A stretch of DNA of 64,000 nt from Clostridium saccharobutylicum DSM 13864 (GCF_000473995.1 NC_022571.1:601501-665500), one strand, 5' to 3'. Shown: positions 17,358-26,686, counted from the stretch's first letter. Translations and numbers: made by a program. The notes: generated by a model not told the origin, from the letters alone.

Positions 17358-19157
17358 ATGAGTTCAGCAGAAAAATTTTATAAAGAAAATATAGAAAATA
17401 ATAAAGAACAAAGCAATTTATTATCCACTAAAGTAAATCTAATAGGGTGGAGCAGATTAGCTGTAGTAGTGTTGTGCTTGATATTTGATTATATTTTATA
17501 TAAACAAAATAAGTTGATTCTTGCCATGATTTCTACAACTATATTCGTAGTGTTATTTTTATTTTTGATTATTTATCACAATAATATATTTGAACGTAAG
17601 AAAAGGTTTGATATATTAGCTAAGATTAATGAAAAAGGAATTAAAAGATTAAATGGAGAATTTAAAGAATTTGAGGATGATGGAACGGAATATTTAGATA
17701 ATGGACATTCCTTTATAAATGATTTGGATATATTTGGGAAAAATTCTGTTTTTCAATATATTAATAGTACAGTTACAAAAGGTGGAAGAGAAGCATTAGT
17801 TAAGTTGTTAAAAAGAGAAAAAACATTAGATAAAAATGAAATAATGCATAATCAAAAATCGATAAAAGAGCTTGGATTAAAGGCAAAATGGAGACAACAA
17901 ATAATTCTTGAAGGAACTTTAGAAAAGTCAAATGACATAGATATAAAAAGTCTAATTCAATGGAGCAAGAAAAATAGTGATTCATCATCAAGTCCGTTAA
18001 GAATAGCAATAGCATTTACATTTATGTTGGTAACTGCTGTCTTTATATATATGTGCAGCATGGGATTAATGCCTGTATCAGTTCTACTTTTAGATCTTAT
18101 GGTTAATTATTGTGTAGTTAAGATGCTGTCTAAGGCAATGAAAGAAGAATTTAAATTATTTGACACAATAAAAAGGCATGTAAGTGTATATAGCAAAATT
18201 TTAGCTTTAATAGAGGATGAAGATTTTGAATCTTCTTATTTAGCAAAATTAAAAGCTAAATTAAAGGATAATAATTTAAGTTGTAAAGATGAAATGAAGA
18301 GATTATCTGCAATACTAGATTGGATGGGAAATAGTGCTTATAATGCCTATTACTTATTACTAAATGTATTTTTATTTTCAGATGTATTTTTAATTAAGAA
18401 GTTGGAAAAGTGGAGAGATAAAAATGGAGATAGATTGGAAGAATGGCTTGAAGTAATGCATGAAATAGATTCACTTTGTAGTGTTGCTAATCTTTCTTTT
18501 GATAATGAAGAGTGGATATATCCAACTATTATAAATGAAAACGAATTAAGCGTAGTTAGTGTTGGCCATCCGTTAATAGGGAAAAGAGCTGTAAAAAATA
18601 CATTTGCACTAAAAGGAGATCAGAAGGTATCGTTAATTACTGGTTCAAATATGTCTGGAAAGAGTACTTTTTTAAGAACACTAGGTGTGAACTTGTTTTT
18701 TGCTTATATTGGTGCACCAGTATGCGCAAAAGAGTTTTCATGTGGAATTATGAATATATACACTTGTATGAGAACAAAGGATAATTTAGAAGAAAGCATT
18801 TCATCTTTCTATGCTGAAATATTAAGAATAAAAATATTAATAGAAGCATGTAAAAAAGGCGAAAGAGTATTTTTTCTTTTAGATGAAATATTTAAGGGAA
18901 CAAATTCAAAGGATAGACATACTGGGGCCACAGTTTTAATTAAGCAATTAATTAAATATGGTGGAGTTGGGCTTGTATCTACACATGATTTGGAATTATG
19001 TTCTTTAGAGCAAGAAAATAAGCATATAATAAATTATAATTTCAGAGAATTTTATGAAGATAATAAAATCAAATTTGATTATATATTGAGAAGAGGGAAG
19101 AGCGAAACTCAAAATGCAATTCATTTAATGAAATTAGCGGGAATAGAAATTATTTAG
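17358..19157 (+). CDS. Membrane-anchored MutS-like ATPase, paralogue 1
   Basis: 599 residues. Two N-terminal membrane helices (LAVVVLCLIFDYILY; AMISTTIFVVLFLFLIIY) precede a MutS core/lever-like region (FGKNSVFQYIN through about 390) that includes a further hydrophobic pair near residues 215-250. The C-terminal MutS ATPase domain has Walker A GSNMSGKSTFLRTLG, Walker B VFFLLDEIFKGTNS and the ST-H element GLVSTHDLEL. There are no mismatch-recognition domains, so this is not a mismatch-repair MutS. Proteins of this architecture are widespread in Firmicutes but uncharacterised. AAAAGGAGG precedes the ATG. A paralogue begins about 3 kb downstream. Confidence 0.85.
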   Translation: MSSAEKFYKENIENNKEQSNLLSTKVNLIGWSRLAVVVLCLIFDYILYKQNKLILAMISTTIFVVLFLFLIIYHNNIFERKKRFDILAKINEKGIKRLNGEFKEFEDDGTEYLDNGHSFINDLDIFGKNSVFQYINSTVTKGGREALVKLLKREKTLDKNEIMHNQKSIKELGLKAKWRQQIILEGTLEKSNDIDIKSLIQWSKKNSDSSSSPLRIAIAFTFMLVTAVFIYMCSMGLMPVSVLLLDLMVNYCVVKMLSKAMKEEFKLFDTIKRHVSVYSKILALIEDEDFESSYLAKLKAKLKDNNLSCKDEMKRLSAILDWMGNSAYNAYYLLLNVFLFSDVFLIKKLEKWRDKNGDRLEEWLEVMHEIDSLCSVANLSFDNEEWIYPTIINENELSVVSVGHPLIGKRAVKNTFALKGDQKVSLITGSNMSGKSTFLRTLGVNLFFAYIGAPVCAKEFSCGIMNIYTCMRTKDNLEESISSFYAEILRIKILIEACKKGERVFFLLDEIFKGTNSKDRHTGATVLIKQLIKYGGVGLVSTHDLELCSLEQENKHIINYNFREFYEDNKIKFDYILRRGKSETQNAIHLMKLAGIEII

Positions 19158-19216
19158 GTACATGAAAGAAAATAACCAGTCCAAAATGTCATGATTATTT
19201 TTCTGAATGTGCCTTA
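19154..19216. repeat. Family A intergenic repeat, short copy beginning at a stop codon
   Basis: TTAGGTACATGAAAGAAAAT then AACCAGTCC; right end TTTTTCTGAATGTGCCTTA. The TAG stop of the preceding gene lies in its first bases. Confidence 0.75.
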
Positions 19217-19235
19217 GATTAGAAAGGAATATATT

Positions 19236-20150
19236 ATGGGGTATATAATTATAGATTTAGAGTTTAATAACTTGAAAAATATAACTAAATATGATGAAAA
19301 GTTTTTTGAGAAATATGGAATGTTTGATTCAATAGATTTAGAGAATGAAATCATAGAAATAGGTGCAGTAAAAGTAGATAAGTATATGAAGTGTGTAAAT
19401 GAAATGAGGGAATATATTAAACCTTCTATATTTCCTGTAATAAATCCAATTGTAACTGACATTACTAAGATTAATATGGATATATTACAGAAAAAAGGCA
19501 TATCGTTTAAAGAGGCTATGAATAAGCTTAAGAATATGTTTGAGGAGGGGGATGTCCTTTGTTCTTGGGCAAAAGATGATGTGGCAGAATTAATTATAAA
19601 TGCTAATCATCATAAATATATGGACTTAGATTGGTTGTCTGGCTATTTAGATATTCAGGAATATGCAACTAAAATATTAGGACATAAGAAGGCGTTGGGT
19701 CTTAAACCTGCATTAGATGAGTTAAAGATAAAAGTGGATAATAATAAATTACATGATGCATTAAATGATGCAGCATATACAGTTGAAGTATTTAGACGAA
19801 TATATAATTCCAGAGTAATTAAAAATTATATAGTTAATGATATATATAATATGCCAGCAATTAACGTATCTGCAGCTCATGGTATGGTAATTGATGAAGA
19901 AAAATTAAAATTAAAATGTCCTAAATGTGGAAAAAGAGTAGTTTTAGATACATCAATAAATCTTCTAAATTGGAGATTTGCAGCAGTTGGTAAATGTCAT
20001 AAGTGCAAGAGCAATGTTTTATGTGAGATTATGATAAAGAAAACCCTTGGAGGGGAAGTAGTATATGATGAATCCAATAGCATTTTAAGGAATGAATCTT
20101 ACTTGAATTATATATATAAATTTGATAATCTTAGTCATGAAACACATTAA
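19236..20150 (+). CDS. DEDDh 3'-5' exonuclease with C-terminal zinc ribbon
   Basis: 304 residues. The RNase T/DnaQ-type exonuclease fold is seen in IDLEFNN (D-x-E, motif I), LCSWAKDDVAEL (motif II) and LHDALNDAAY (His and Asp of motif III). It resembles the KapD/Eri1-like group. After residue 215 a zinc-ribbon is formed by CPKCGKRV and CHKCKSNV, probably for nucleic-acid binding. RNA or DNA substrate cannot be decided. It follows the MutS-like gene on the same strand, separated by a family A hairpin. AAAGGA precedes the ATG. Confidence 0.8.
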   Translation: MGYIIIDLEFNNLKNITKYDEKFFEKYGMFDSIDLENEIIEIGAVKVDKYMKCVNEMREYIKPSIFPVINPIVTDITKINMDILQKKGISFKEAMNKLKNMFEEGDVLCSWAKDDVAELIINANHHKYMDLDWLSGYLDIQEYATKILGHKKALGLKPALDELKIKVDNNKLHDALNDAAYTVEVFRRIYNSRVIKNYIVNDIYNMPAINVSAAHGMVIDEEKLKLKCPKCGKRVVLDTSINLLNWRFAAVGKCHKCKSNVLCEIMIKKTLGGEVVYDESNSILRNESYLNYIYKFDNLSHETH

Positions 20151-20278
20151 AAATTAAAAAAATTTAATAAATGTTTACGAATAAGTAATAATTTCTTTAA
20201 AGTATTTTAATTAAAAATATGATAAAATAATGTAGTAAACAAAATAAAATTAATACATTTAAGGGAAGGATTTTATTT

Positions 20279-20728
20279 ATGAATATAGCCTTTTTTCTTA
20301 CTCCGAAAAATGAAGTGGTTTGTGAAAATGAAGATGCAACAATGAGACAAGTTATGGAAAAGATGGAGCATCATGGATATACAGCTATACCACTTATAGA
20401 TAAAGAAGGAAAATATGTTGGGACTTTAACAGAAGGAGATTTGCTATGGAAGCTAAAAAATACTCCTGATTTAAATTTTAAAAATACTGAATCTGTGAAA
20501 ATAAAAAATATACAAAGAAGAGTAACACATAAATCTGTATCAATAACATCAAATATAGAAAGCTTAATATCGTTAGCTATAAGTCAAAATTTTGTACCTG
20601 TAACGGATGATAATGGAATCTTTATAGGTATAATAAAAAGAAGTGATATAATAAATTATTGCTATAATGAAATGGAAAAAAGAAAAGAGTTCGAAAGACA
20701 ACAATTTATACTTTATGATGAAGGTTAA
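20279..20728 (+). CDS. CBS-pair protein
   Basis: 149 residues made up of two CBS motifs (residues about 7-60: MEKMEHHGYTAIPLIDKEGKY, GTLTEGDLLW; and about 75-135: SLISLAISQNFVPVTDDNG, GIIKRSDIINY) plus a short charged tail. Stand-alone CBS pairs bind adenine nucleotides or c-di-AMP and regulate partner proteins; relatives such as CbpB bind c-di-AMP. The partner cannot be inferred from the neighbours. GGAAGGA precedes the ATG. Confidence 0.88.
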   Translation: MNIAFFLTPKNEVVCENEDATMRQVMEKMEHHGYTAIPLIDKEGKYVGTLTEGDLLWKLKNTPDLNFKNTESVKIKNIQRRVTHKSVSITSNIESLISLAISQNFVPVTDDNGIFIGIIKRSDIINYCYNEMEKRKEFERQQFILYDEG

Positions 20729-20877
20729 AGTTTAAATTAGTAATTATTACTTTTATGGTTGCTGTTTTTAGTAAATATAATAATTTGATAAATCTGATTA
20801 AAAATAAATTTATGTTTTTTAATTAAAATTAAGTAATTAGTGTTTAGTAAACAAGAAGATTTTTGTTAATAAATAAT

Positions 20878-20916
20878 AAAAAAACTTATGCTTAATAAAA
20901 AGTATAAGTTTTTTTA
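20878..20916. terminator. Bidirectional terminator
   Basis: AAAAAAACTTATGCT pairs with AGTATAAGTTTTTTT between the CBS gene and the convergent membrane-protein gene. Confidence 0.8.
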
Positions 20917-20946
20917 TTGTTTATAAATTATATAAATATGCTTTAA

Positions 20947-21579
20947 TTAAATTAGACTGCACATAAATGAATATTCTTTAGTTAATTGCTTTTGATACCA
21001 TTCTGTTTTTATTATACTAAGGTAGCCATTTACCACTTTTTTTATTTGATCTTCTTTTGTTAATTGCATTACTATAGCAAGGAAAAAACATATTACCATA
21101 CCTGCAATTAATATGTACTTTGTTGTTTGAGCTATGTTTGTAAATATGCATAAAGATATTGAGCCTAAAATTAATGCAATTATAGAACCATAGCATATGT
21201 AATCAATATTGCTTTTAGTATTTTTTATCTTGTCTACTAATTTATCAACTGTTGTTATGTCTTTCAAAAATAGTTCTAATTTATCTTTATATAGTTCCAT
21301 AAATTTAGCTAATACATATTCATAATTTTCATCATTTCTCATTTCTGAAATTCTCATGCACATTACTAAGGGATATTCATATTCTCCTATATTTTTATAT
21401 ACATATTCATTTCTTTTCTCTAGACTTGGAATTTTAACAACTAATTCATTCTTTCCGTTAATTGTTAACTCATAATTATCATTTACCCAATTTGTATAAT
21501 TATCTTTGATAACATCCAGTCCTTTACTAAGAAGTTTGTTACTTCCACCTTTGTTATTTAGCAGATCTAAAATTGTCAT
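20947..21579 (-). CDS. Hypothetical protein with two C-terminal membrane helices
   Basis: 210 residues; not recognised. The N-terminal 130 residues are soluble and charged (LELTINGKNELVVKIPSLEKRNEY-type beta-rich start, then KFMELYKDKLELFLKDITTVDKLVDKIKN). Two helices follow, NIDYICYGSIIALILGSISL and TTKYILIAGMVICFFLAIVM, joined by a short loop, and then a 40-residue cytoplasmic tail. GGGGGAATATGAG gives the ribosome-binding site. It is a single gene; no function is proposed. Confidence 0.6.
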   Translation of the reverse strand: MTILDLLNNKGGSNKLLSKGLDVIKDNYTNWVNDNYELTINGKNELVVKIPSLEKRNEYVYKNIGEYEYPLVMCMRISEMRNDENYEYVLAKFMELYKDKLELFLKDITTVDKLVDKIKNTKSNIDYICYGSIIALILGSISLCIFTNIAQTTKYILIAGMVICFFLAIVMQLTKEDQIKKVVNGYLSIIKTEWYQKQLTKEYSFMCSLI

Positions 21580-22171
21580 ATTCTCATATTCCCCCCATTT
21601 TATTAGATATAAATTCCTACTATATATTATACCATAATATATATGATTTGCTGAAATTAAGGGGAGTGTTTTGCTCGATTGCTATAGGAATATTCTAAAT
21701 GTAATGCTCCGAAAAAGAGTCCACTTACTTTCTAGTTATGATAATATATTCAAAGTTTAAATTTAGTTCGTAGTTTGTTTGTCTATATAGTAAATTGAAA
21801 TCTGTGAATAATTTTTATAAATTACAGAAATAAACAGTTTGCTGAATGTTTTTTTCATAACTAATGTGAACAATCAAGAAATTAAATGATTAATTTCATT
21901 AGGTTGTAAAACAAATTTTTAGTGATTGTGTTTGCAATTTATTTAGAGATATTACGAAGTTATTTTGTATTTTGCAGTTATTTAAATGATATAATTTAAT
22001 ATATATCTAAATAATGTAATTTTATTTAAAGTGTGGGGAAATAAAGATTGGAATACAATGTTATATCTAGAGGTAGGAGCGTTGTTGGTAAAGAATTTTC
22101 TACAAAGTTTAAATGTACTAGAATATTTTCATAGACAAGCAAACTAGTATGTAAATCATTGTTTAGAAAAT
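21580..22171. other. Gene-free AT-rich stretch
   Basis: No convincing gene or RNA. The 15-mer TGCTCGATTGCTATA near 21673 recurs inverted near 47816, next to a family B half-copy, so a decayed repeat may be present. A frame of about 29 codons near 22060 has no ribosome-binding site. Confidence 0.4.
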
Positions 22172-22233
22172 TTAAGGCATATGAAAATAAATAACTAGTC
22201 TAATATGTCATACATATTTTTCATCAGATAAGG
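22172..22233. repeat. Family A intergenic repeat, left arm, reaching into the ribosome-binding site of the next gene
   Basis: TTAAGGCATATGAAAATAAA then AACTAGTC and ATTTTTCATCAGATAAGGAG. Other copies read CATCAGGCAAGGAAG here; in this copy the sequence has become AAGGAGG, 6 bases before the ATG at 22241. Confidence 0.7.
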
Positions 22234-22240
22234 AGGAAAA

Positions 22241-24106
22241 ATGTATACCATAACAAAAAAATATGAAAGAAGAAAAATGCGATATTTTCAATTAATTAAA
22301 AGACAACAAAAATATATGACTTGTATAAGTGTATCACGTTTGGGAATCTTTCTATTAGAATTTATAATCTTAATAATATCATATATTAAAGGGACTTATT
22401 ACTTATTTTATTTTCTAAGTATAATAACAGTTCTTTCTTTCATCTATTTAGAAATTGAGTATCGAAAAATTGAAAATAAAAAAAGATATATTGATGCATT
22501 ATATGAAATAAATGATAAATCTATAAAACGATTAAATGGGCATTGGAAGACTTTTGAGGATAATGGAGAAGAGTTTATAGATAAAAATCATAATTATTCA
22601 TATGATCTTGATGTTTTTGGAAAACATTCTTTATTCCAATGGATAAATGTATCACATACATATGTTGGAAGGGAAAAGCTTAAAGAATTTTTAACTAAAA
22701 AACCTAAAAATGAGCAAATAATCTATGATAGACAATCTGCAATTGAAGAGCTTGCACCTAAATTAAATTTTAGACAAAGGTTAGGGGCTGAAGGAAAAAT
22801 AATTTCAAATAATAAGCAGAATCTAACTGAACTTTTTTTATGGGCTAAAAAAAGAAATAAAAATATAATAAAAAAAGAAATGATTTTAGGATTGAGAATT
22901 CTTTCTATGGTAACTACAATAACTAGTTTAATTGTAATCATTAGAATTATGGCTTTTTTATTAGCATTTATCTTAGATATAGATGTATTTGTTCCTAAAA
23001 TATTCAATTTAATTCCAGTATATATTCCTGCTTCTTTAATTTTCATTCAATGCATAATTTTAAGAATAAAAAAGAAAGAAAGAATGAAGGATTTGATTAT
23101 TGCAGAAAAATATAGGAATAGCATAGCAACATATAAAAATATGATTAAATATGTAGAAAAGCATAAATTCTGCTCAGAGTATATCACAAATTTATATAAT
23201 AATTTTTATAATATTAATGGGAAATGTGCATCAAAGCAAATTGAATCATTTTCTCAAATTTGTGAGCTTATAGCTAATAGACGTAATATTTTATATCCAA
23301 TTTTGAATCCAATACTTATGATGGAATATCACTTAACTATTTCTCTGGAATTATGGAAAGAAAAATCAGGAAGTGATTTAAAAAAGTGGATTGATGCAAT
23401 TGGTGAATTAGAAGCTTTGTGTAGTATTGCATGTATTAAATATGATAATCCTACTTGAACTATGCCTAAAATTATAAAACGATCATCAAAAATTATAGCT
23501 AAAAATATTGGGCATCCTCTTTTAGGGCAGAAATGTGTGTGCAATAACATAAATGTAGAAGATCCTTATCAAATTATTCTTATAACAGGATCTAATATGT
23601 CTGGGAAAAGTACATTTTTAAGGACTATCGGAATTAACATAGTGTTAGCATATGCAGGTGCTCCAGTATGCGCAGATCAATTTTGTTGCAATATTATGGA
23701 ACTTTATACTTGTATGAAAATAAGTGATAATCTTGGAGAAAGTATATCTTCATTTTATGCTGAAATATTAAGAATTAAAAATATAGTTAAAGCATCAAAA
23801 AATAGTGAAAATATTTTATTTTTACTAGATGAAATTTTTAAAGGAACAAATTCAATAGATAGGATAACTGGGGCTAGAATTTTAATGAGACAGTTATGTA
23901 GAAATGGAAATTTAGGTTTTGTATCTACTCATGATTTAGAGTTAAGTGAGATGGAGAAACAGATGAATTCAAAAATTAAAAATTATCATTTTTCTGAATA
24001 TTATATAGATAATAGAATTAATTTTGATTATAAGTTGAAAAAAGGTGTTTCAACTACAAGGAATGCTATATATCTGATGAAACTAGCAGGTATTGATATA
24101 GAATAA
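22241..24106 (+). pseudogene. Membrane-anchored MutS-like ATPase, paralogue 2, interrupted by an in-frame TGA
   Basis: A single reading frame of 621 codons broken only by TGA at 23456-23458. The upstream part (405 residues) has two N-terminal helices and the MutS core; the downstream part starts at ATG 23462 and holds Walker A GSNMSGKSTFLRTIG, Walker B LFLLDEIFKGTNS and STHDLEL. Aligned without gaps to paralogue 1, the stop replaces the tryptophan of DNEEWIYPTI (here YDNPT-stop-TMPKI), consistent with a TGG to TGA change. The downstream ATG has no ribosome-binding site. It may be a recent pseudogene, a readthrough product or a sequencing error. Everything else in both halves looks intact. Confidence 0.85.
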
Positions 24107-24440
24107 AATGTATTAGATTTTATTCTACCTCATTAATTAATGTGGGTTATGTATATAGCCTTTTTATTTATGTCTAGGAAAGTATAAAATTTTTGAAATT
24201 TGAAAGCCAGTCATATCAATGGCTAAGAGGAATTTAGCGTGCAAAAACGTGATTAAGGGAGAGCGTGGCGCAGCCACTTTGTTCTTTTAAATGTTCCTAA
24301 AGTCAAATATGTAGATAACTTTTTAAAGTAGGAGAAACATATAGTCTTGGAAGTAGATTTTTTTATGGAAGAAGTTATATGGAAATACGTGAAGCTAAGT
24401 AGAGATAGAACAGTAATTGTGAATGTTTACTAAACTTAAG
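24107..24440. other. Gene-free stretch with a short GC-richer island
   Basis: No open frame. Around 24235-24290 the sequence (GCGTGCAAAAACGTGATTAA, GGGAGAGCGTGGCGCAGCCA) is clearly richer in G+C than its surroundings and may be the remnant of a mobile element; I could not identify it. Confidence 0.3.
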
Positions 24441-24672
24441 GTGATATCCATACTAGAAATTAAATACATTTTTGTGAAACAGGCATTCGAAAATGAGTTG
24501 TGAAGTTTATTAATGAGATATTGTTCCATTTTTGCTTGTCCTTAACTTGCTTAAGGAGCATGCAGGAATGGGGCAATATCTCATTTAGAAACTTCCAACG
24601 AATTTTCATAGTCCTGTGGAACAAAAATGTATTTGATTTCGGTTAGTCACCACATAAGTTTAAGTCTATAAA
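24441..24672. repeat. Family B intergenic palindrome
   Basis: Central inverted arms ATGAGATATTGTTCCATTTT and AATGGGGCAATATCTCAT surround a module TTGTCCTTAACTTGCTTAAG. The right flank AACGAATTTTCATAGTCCTG, TGATTTCGGTTAGTCACCAC and ATAAGTTTAAG matches the other B copies. It abuts the 3' end of the Cys-cluster gene. Confidence 0.7.
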
Positions 24673-24673
24673 G

Positions 24674-25327
24674 TTATTCTGCACTTTGATAGGTTTCTAC
24701 AATGAAATCAAATTCATCCACATCTGTGATTTCACCAAAAGAATCGTCTTTAATGCCAGGATAATAATATAACACTAATTTATCATCAGAATTGCTTAGA
24801 TTTTGTAATAGAATATATAATTTATCTTTATTACAATCTTCAACAACTGCTAATGCTTTATATTTTGAGGATCTTCCTGTATCATTGTTGGTAAGGTCTA
24901 ATGTAAAGTTATCAAATTTTCTTACATTAGTTTTTTCTTTATCACAAGAACATATTAAAGATGATTCTCTACAGCTTGCACATCCTTTAAATTTACATTC
25001 AAAGGCACAATTTAAGCATTGACACTTAGAGCATTTTTCTAACTGTTTAAAATCACATATATTTTTAGCTTTAAAGTCTTGAAGTAATGTAAGACTTGAA
25101 TTAGATTTAAACATTGAGAAAATAGATTTTTTTTTGCAATCTGTCTCAGTTGAATCAAGTAATTTAGTATATTGCTGAAGAATAGGGGCTTTAATATAAT
25201 ATTTTCTGTTTTTTAAATCTTTTTCAGAGAGGAAAGGAGAGACTTCACTAATTGCATAAGCTACATCAGTATAAATCTTTCCCCAATACCTTCTTTCTTC
25301 ATCTATAAAATCAATATCATTGCTCAT
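24674..25327 (-). CDS. Cys-cluster protein of the pspA operon
   Basis: 217 residues, soluble. A compact cysteine-rich block at about residues 98-128 (CSKCQCLNC, CKFKGCASC, CSCDKE) should bind zinc or an Fe-S centre. It sits between a helical N-terminal region and a C-terminal beta-rich domain (YKALAVVEDCNKDKLYILLQ; VDEFDFIVETYQ). I know no named family. It starts 8 bases after the pspA stop codon and is the last gene of the operon, so it probably acts with PspA at the membrane. Single ATG start after TAGGTGAT. Confidence 0.65.
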   Translation of the reverse strand: MSNDIDFIDEERRYWGKIYTDVAYAISEVSPFLSEKDLKNRKYYIKAPILQQYTKLLDSTETDCKKKSIFSMFKSNSSLTLLQDFKAKNICDFKQLEKCSKCQCLNCAFECKFKGCASCRESSLICSCDKEKTNVRKFDNFTLDLTNNDTGRSSKYKALAVVEDCNKDKLYILLQNLSNSDDKLVLYYYPGIKDDSFGEITDVDEFDFIVETYQSAE

Positions 25328-25335
25328 ATAATCAC

Positions 25336-25989
25336 CTAATTTTTATTTTTGTATTTTTCAAGTTCAAGATCTAAATCAACCTCATCTAATTTTTTGAATT
25401 CACTATCAAAATCATCTAAGTCTCTTAATTCACCAAGGCCTTTAGCAAGAGATTCTTTTTTTTGAATATTTCTTTCTATACTGTCAATTTGAATAGAATT
25501 ATTTTTTGTTTGAACATTTGCAAGTACTTCATTAACTTTTTGAGAAGCTTCAGCATTTGAGTATCTTGCAGCAGCTTCATCTCTATAATTTCTTGTTTTT
25601 GTTATTTCTTCTTCTAAAGCGCGTAGATTTGATTTTATAGTATCTGCTTGAACCTTAGAATTATCATAACTTGCTTGTAAAGAAGCTATTTTTTTATCCA
25701 TTTCAACTTTTTTAGCAAGTGCTCTTTTAGCTAAGTCTTCATTACCTTTATTTAAAGCCAATGTTATTTTTTGTTCATAATCATCATGTTCTTTTTTTGC
25801 AGCATCTAATTTTTTTTCAATTTCATGAACATTACCTAAAATTTGAGCTGAGTTTAATTTTGCTTTATTAAATTGTTCTTCCATATCTCTTAATTTTTGA
25901 TCTAATAATTCAATTGGATTTTCCATTTCATCTAATGTATTATTCACCTTTGCTTTTAGCATATTTGACATTCTTGAAAAAATTCCCAT
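25336..25989 (-). CDS. pspA: PspA/IM30-family membrane-stress protein
   Basis: 217 residues, almost entirely coiled coil. It starts MGIFSRMSNMLKAKVNNTLDEMENP, the family's amphipathic helix, and continues with PIELLDQKLRDMEEQF and the RNYRDEAAARYSNAEA region. PspA/LiaH/IM30 proteins assemble into ESCRT-III-like rods or rings on damaged inner membrane and support the proton-motive force. It is the middle gene of a three-gene operon between an exported Ser-rich protein and a Cys-cluster protein; the usual PspC or LiaFSR partners are not here. GGAGG precedes the ATG. Confidence 0.9.
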   Translation of the reverse strand: MGIFSRMSNMLKAKVNNTLDEMENPIELLDQKLRDMEEQFNKAKLNSAQILGNVHEIEKKLDAAKKEHDDYEQKITLALNKGNEDLAKRALAKKVEMDKKIASLQASYDNSKVQADTIKSNLRALEEEITKTRNYRDEAAARYSNAEASQKVNEVLANVQTKNNSIQIDSIERNIQKKESLAKGLGELRDLDDFDSEFKKLDEVDLDLELEKYKNKN

Positions 25990-26014
25990 ATAATTTATAC
26001 CTCCAAAATTATTT

Positions 26015-26686
26015 TTATTTTCTTTTTTTATTTAAGTATATTTTTATTAAGATAATTATCAAAATAAATATTCCAGCCATTACTATTGTTTTCATTAACA
26101 TACTTGGGAATGAACCAAAGTAACTTGGTCTGTAGAAAGAGTTGCCCCCTCCACCAAAGAAACCCCAGAAAGGACTCCCGCCAGAGCTATTTTTATATGT
26201 ATGGCTATTATTATCTTGATTAGTATTTGTATCTGATGAGTTTGTTGAATCAGCAGTTTTATTTTTATCAGTACTAGAGTAGGAACCGCTACTAAATCCC
26301 TTTGAAGCACCATCACTTGAGGATGATGAACTTGAATGAGAGTTCGTAGATGAATTACTGCTGTTACTATTTGAAAAACTTCCTGATTTAAAGCCTTCAC
26401 CACTTTTGGAACTTGTAGAGTTTTTACTAGAGTTAGTGTCACTACCACTTGAATTACTACTAACAGAACCAGATTTAAATCCACTACTTGATTTACTGCT
26501 TGAGCTTGAACTACTACTAGAGTGGGAACCACTACTTGATGATGATTTAGCATAAGCACATATGCTATTAGTTGGACTTATACCTGTTACTGAAAATATG
26601 TCTAAAGGTAAACTTGACAAAGCAAATATAACAGTTAAAAGCATAGTTAAAATATATTTTTTATTAATCTTATGAATAGTGCACAC
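26015..26686 (-). CDS. Exported Ser-rich repetitive protein with C-terminal membrane anchor
   Basis: About 223 residues. A signal peptide (ILTMLLTVIFALSSLPL) precedes a low-complexity Ser/Asn/Gly region with three copies of a GFKSGS-type motif (GFKSGSVSS, GFKSGSFSN, GFSSGSYSS), then an aromatic/glycine patch (SPFWGFFGGGG), a membrane helix (TIVMAGIFILIIILIKIYL) and a basic tail. Both ends thus point to surface display tethered at the membrane. It is first in the pspA operon. The GTG at 26686 lies tight against AAGGGGGG, so translation could begin slightly downstream. Function unknown; the layout resembles TPM/SHOCT-type envelope-stress partners only loosely. Confidence 0.6.
   Translation of the reverse strand: MCTIHKINKKYILTMLLTVIFALSSLPLDIFSVTGISPTNSICAYAKSSSSSGSHSSSSSSSSSKSSSGFKSGSVSSNSSGSDTNSSKNSTSSKSGEGFKSGSFSNSNSSNSSTNSHSSSSSSSDGASKGFSSGSYSSTDKNKTADSTNSSDTNTNQDNNSHTYKNSSGGSPFWGFFGGGGNSFYRPSYFGSFPSMLMKTIVMAGIFILIIILIKIYLNKKRK

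Noticed and set aside
23456..23458. UGA read as tryptophan by a changed genetic code
   Set aside because: Other genes in the window end with TGA (yhaO, mreD, the MNT partner, the Cpr-like ATPase), and the tRNA-Trp present has anticodon CCA, which does not read UGA.
26095..26559. 154-codon minus-strand frame overlapping the Ser-rich surface protein
   Set aside because: It is a shifted reading of the AGT/TCA-rich repeats, giving Val/Gln/Leu low complexity. The other frame has a signal peptide and membrane anchor and fits the operon.
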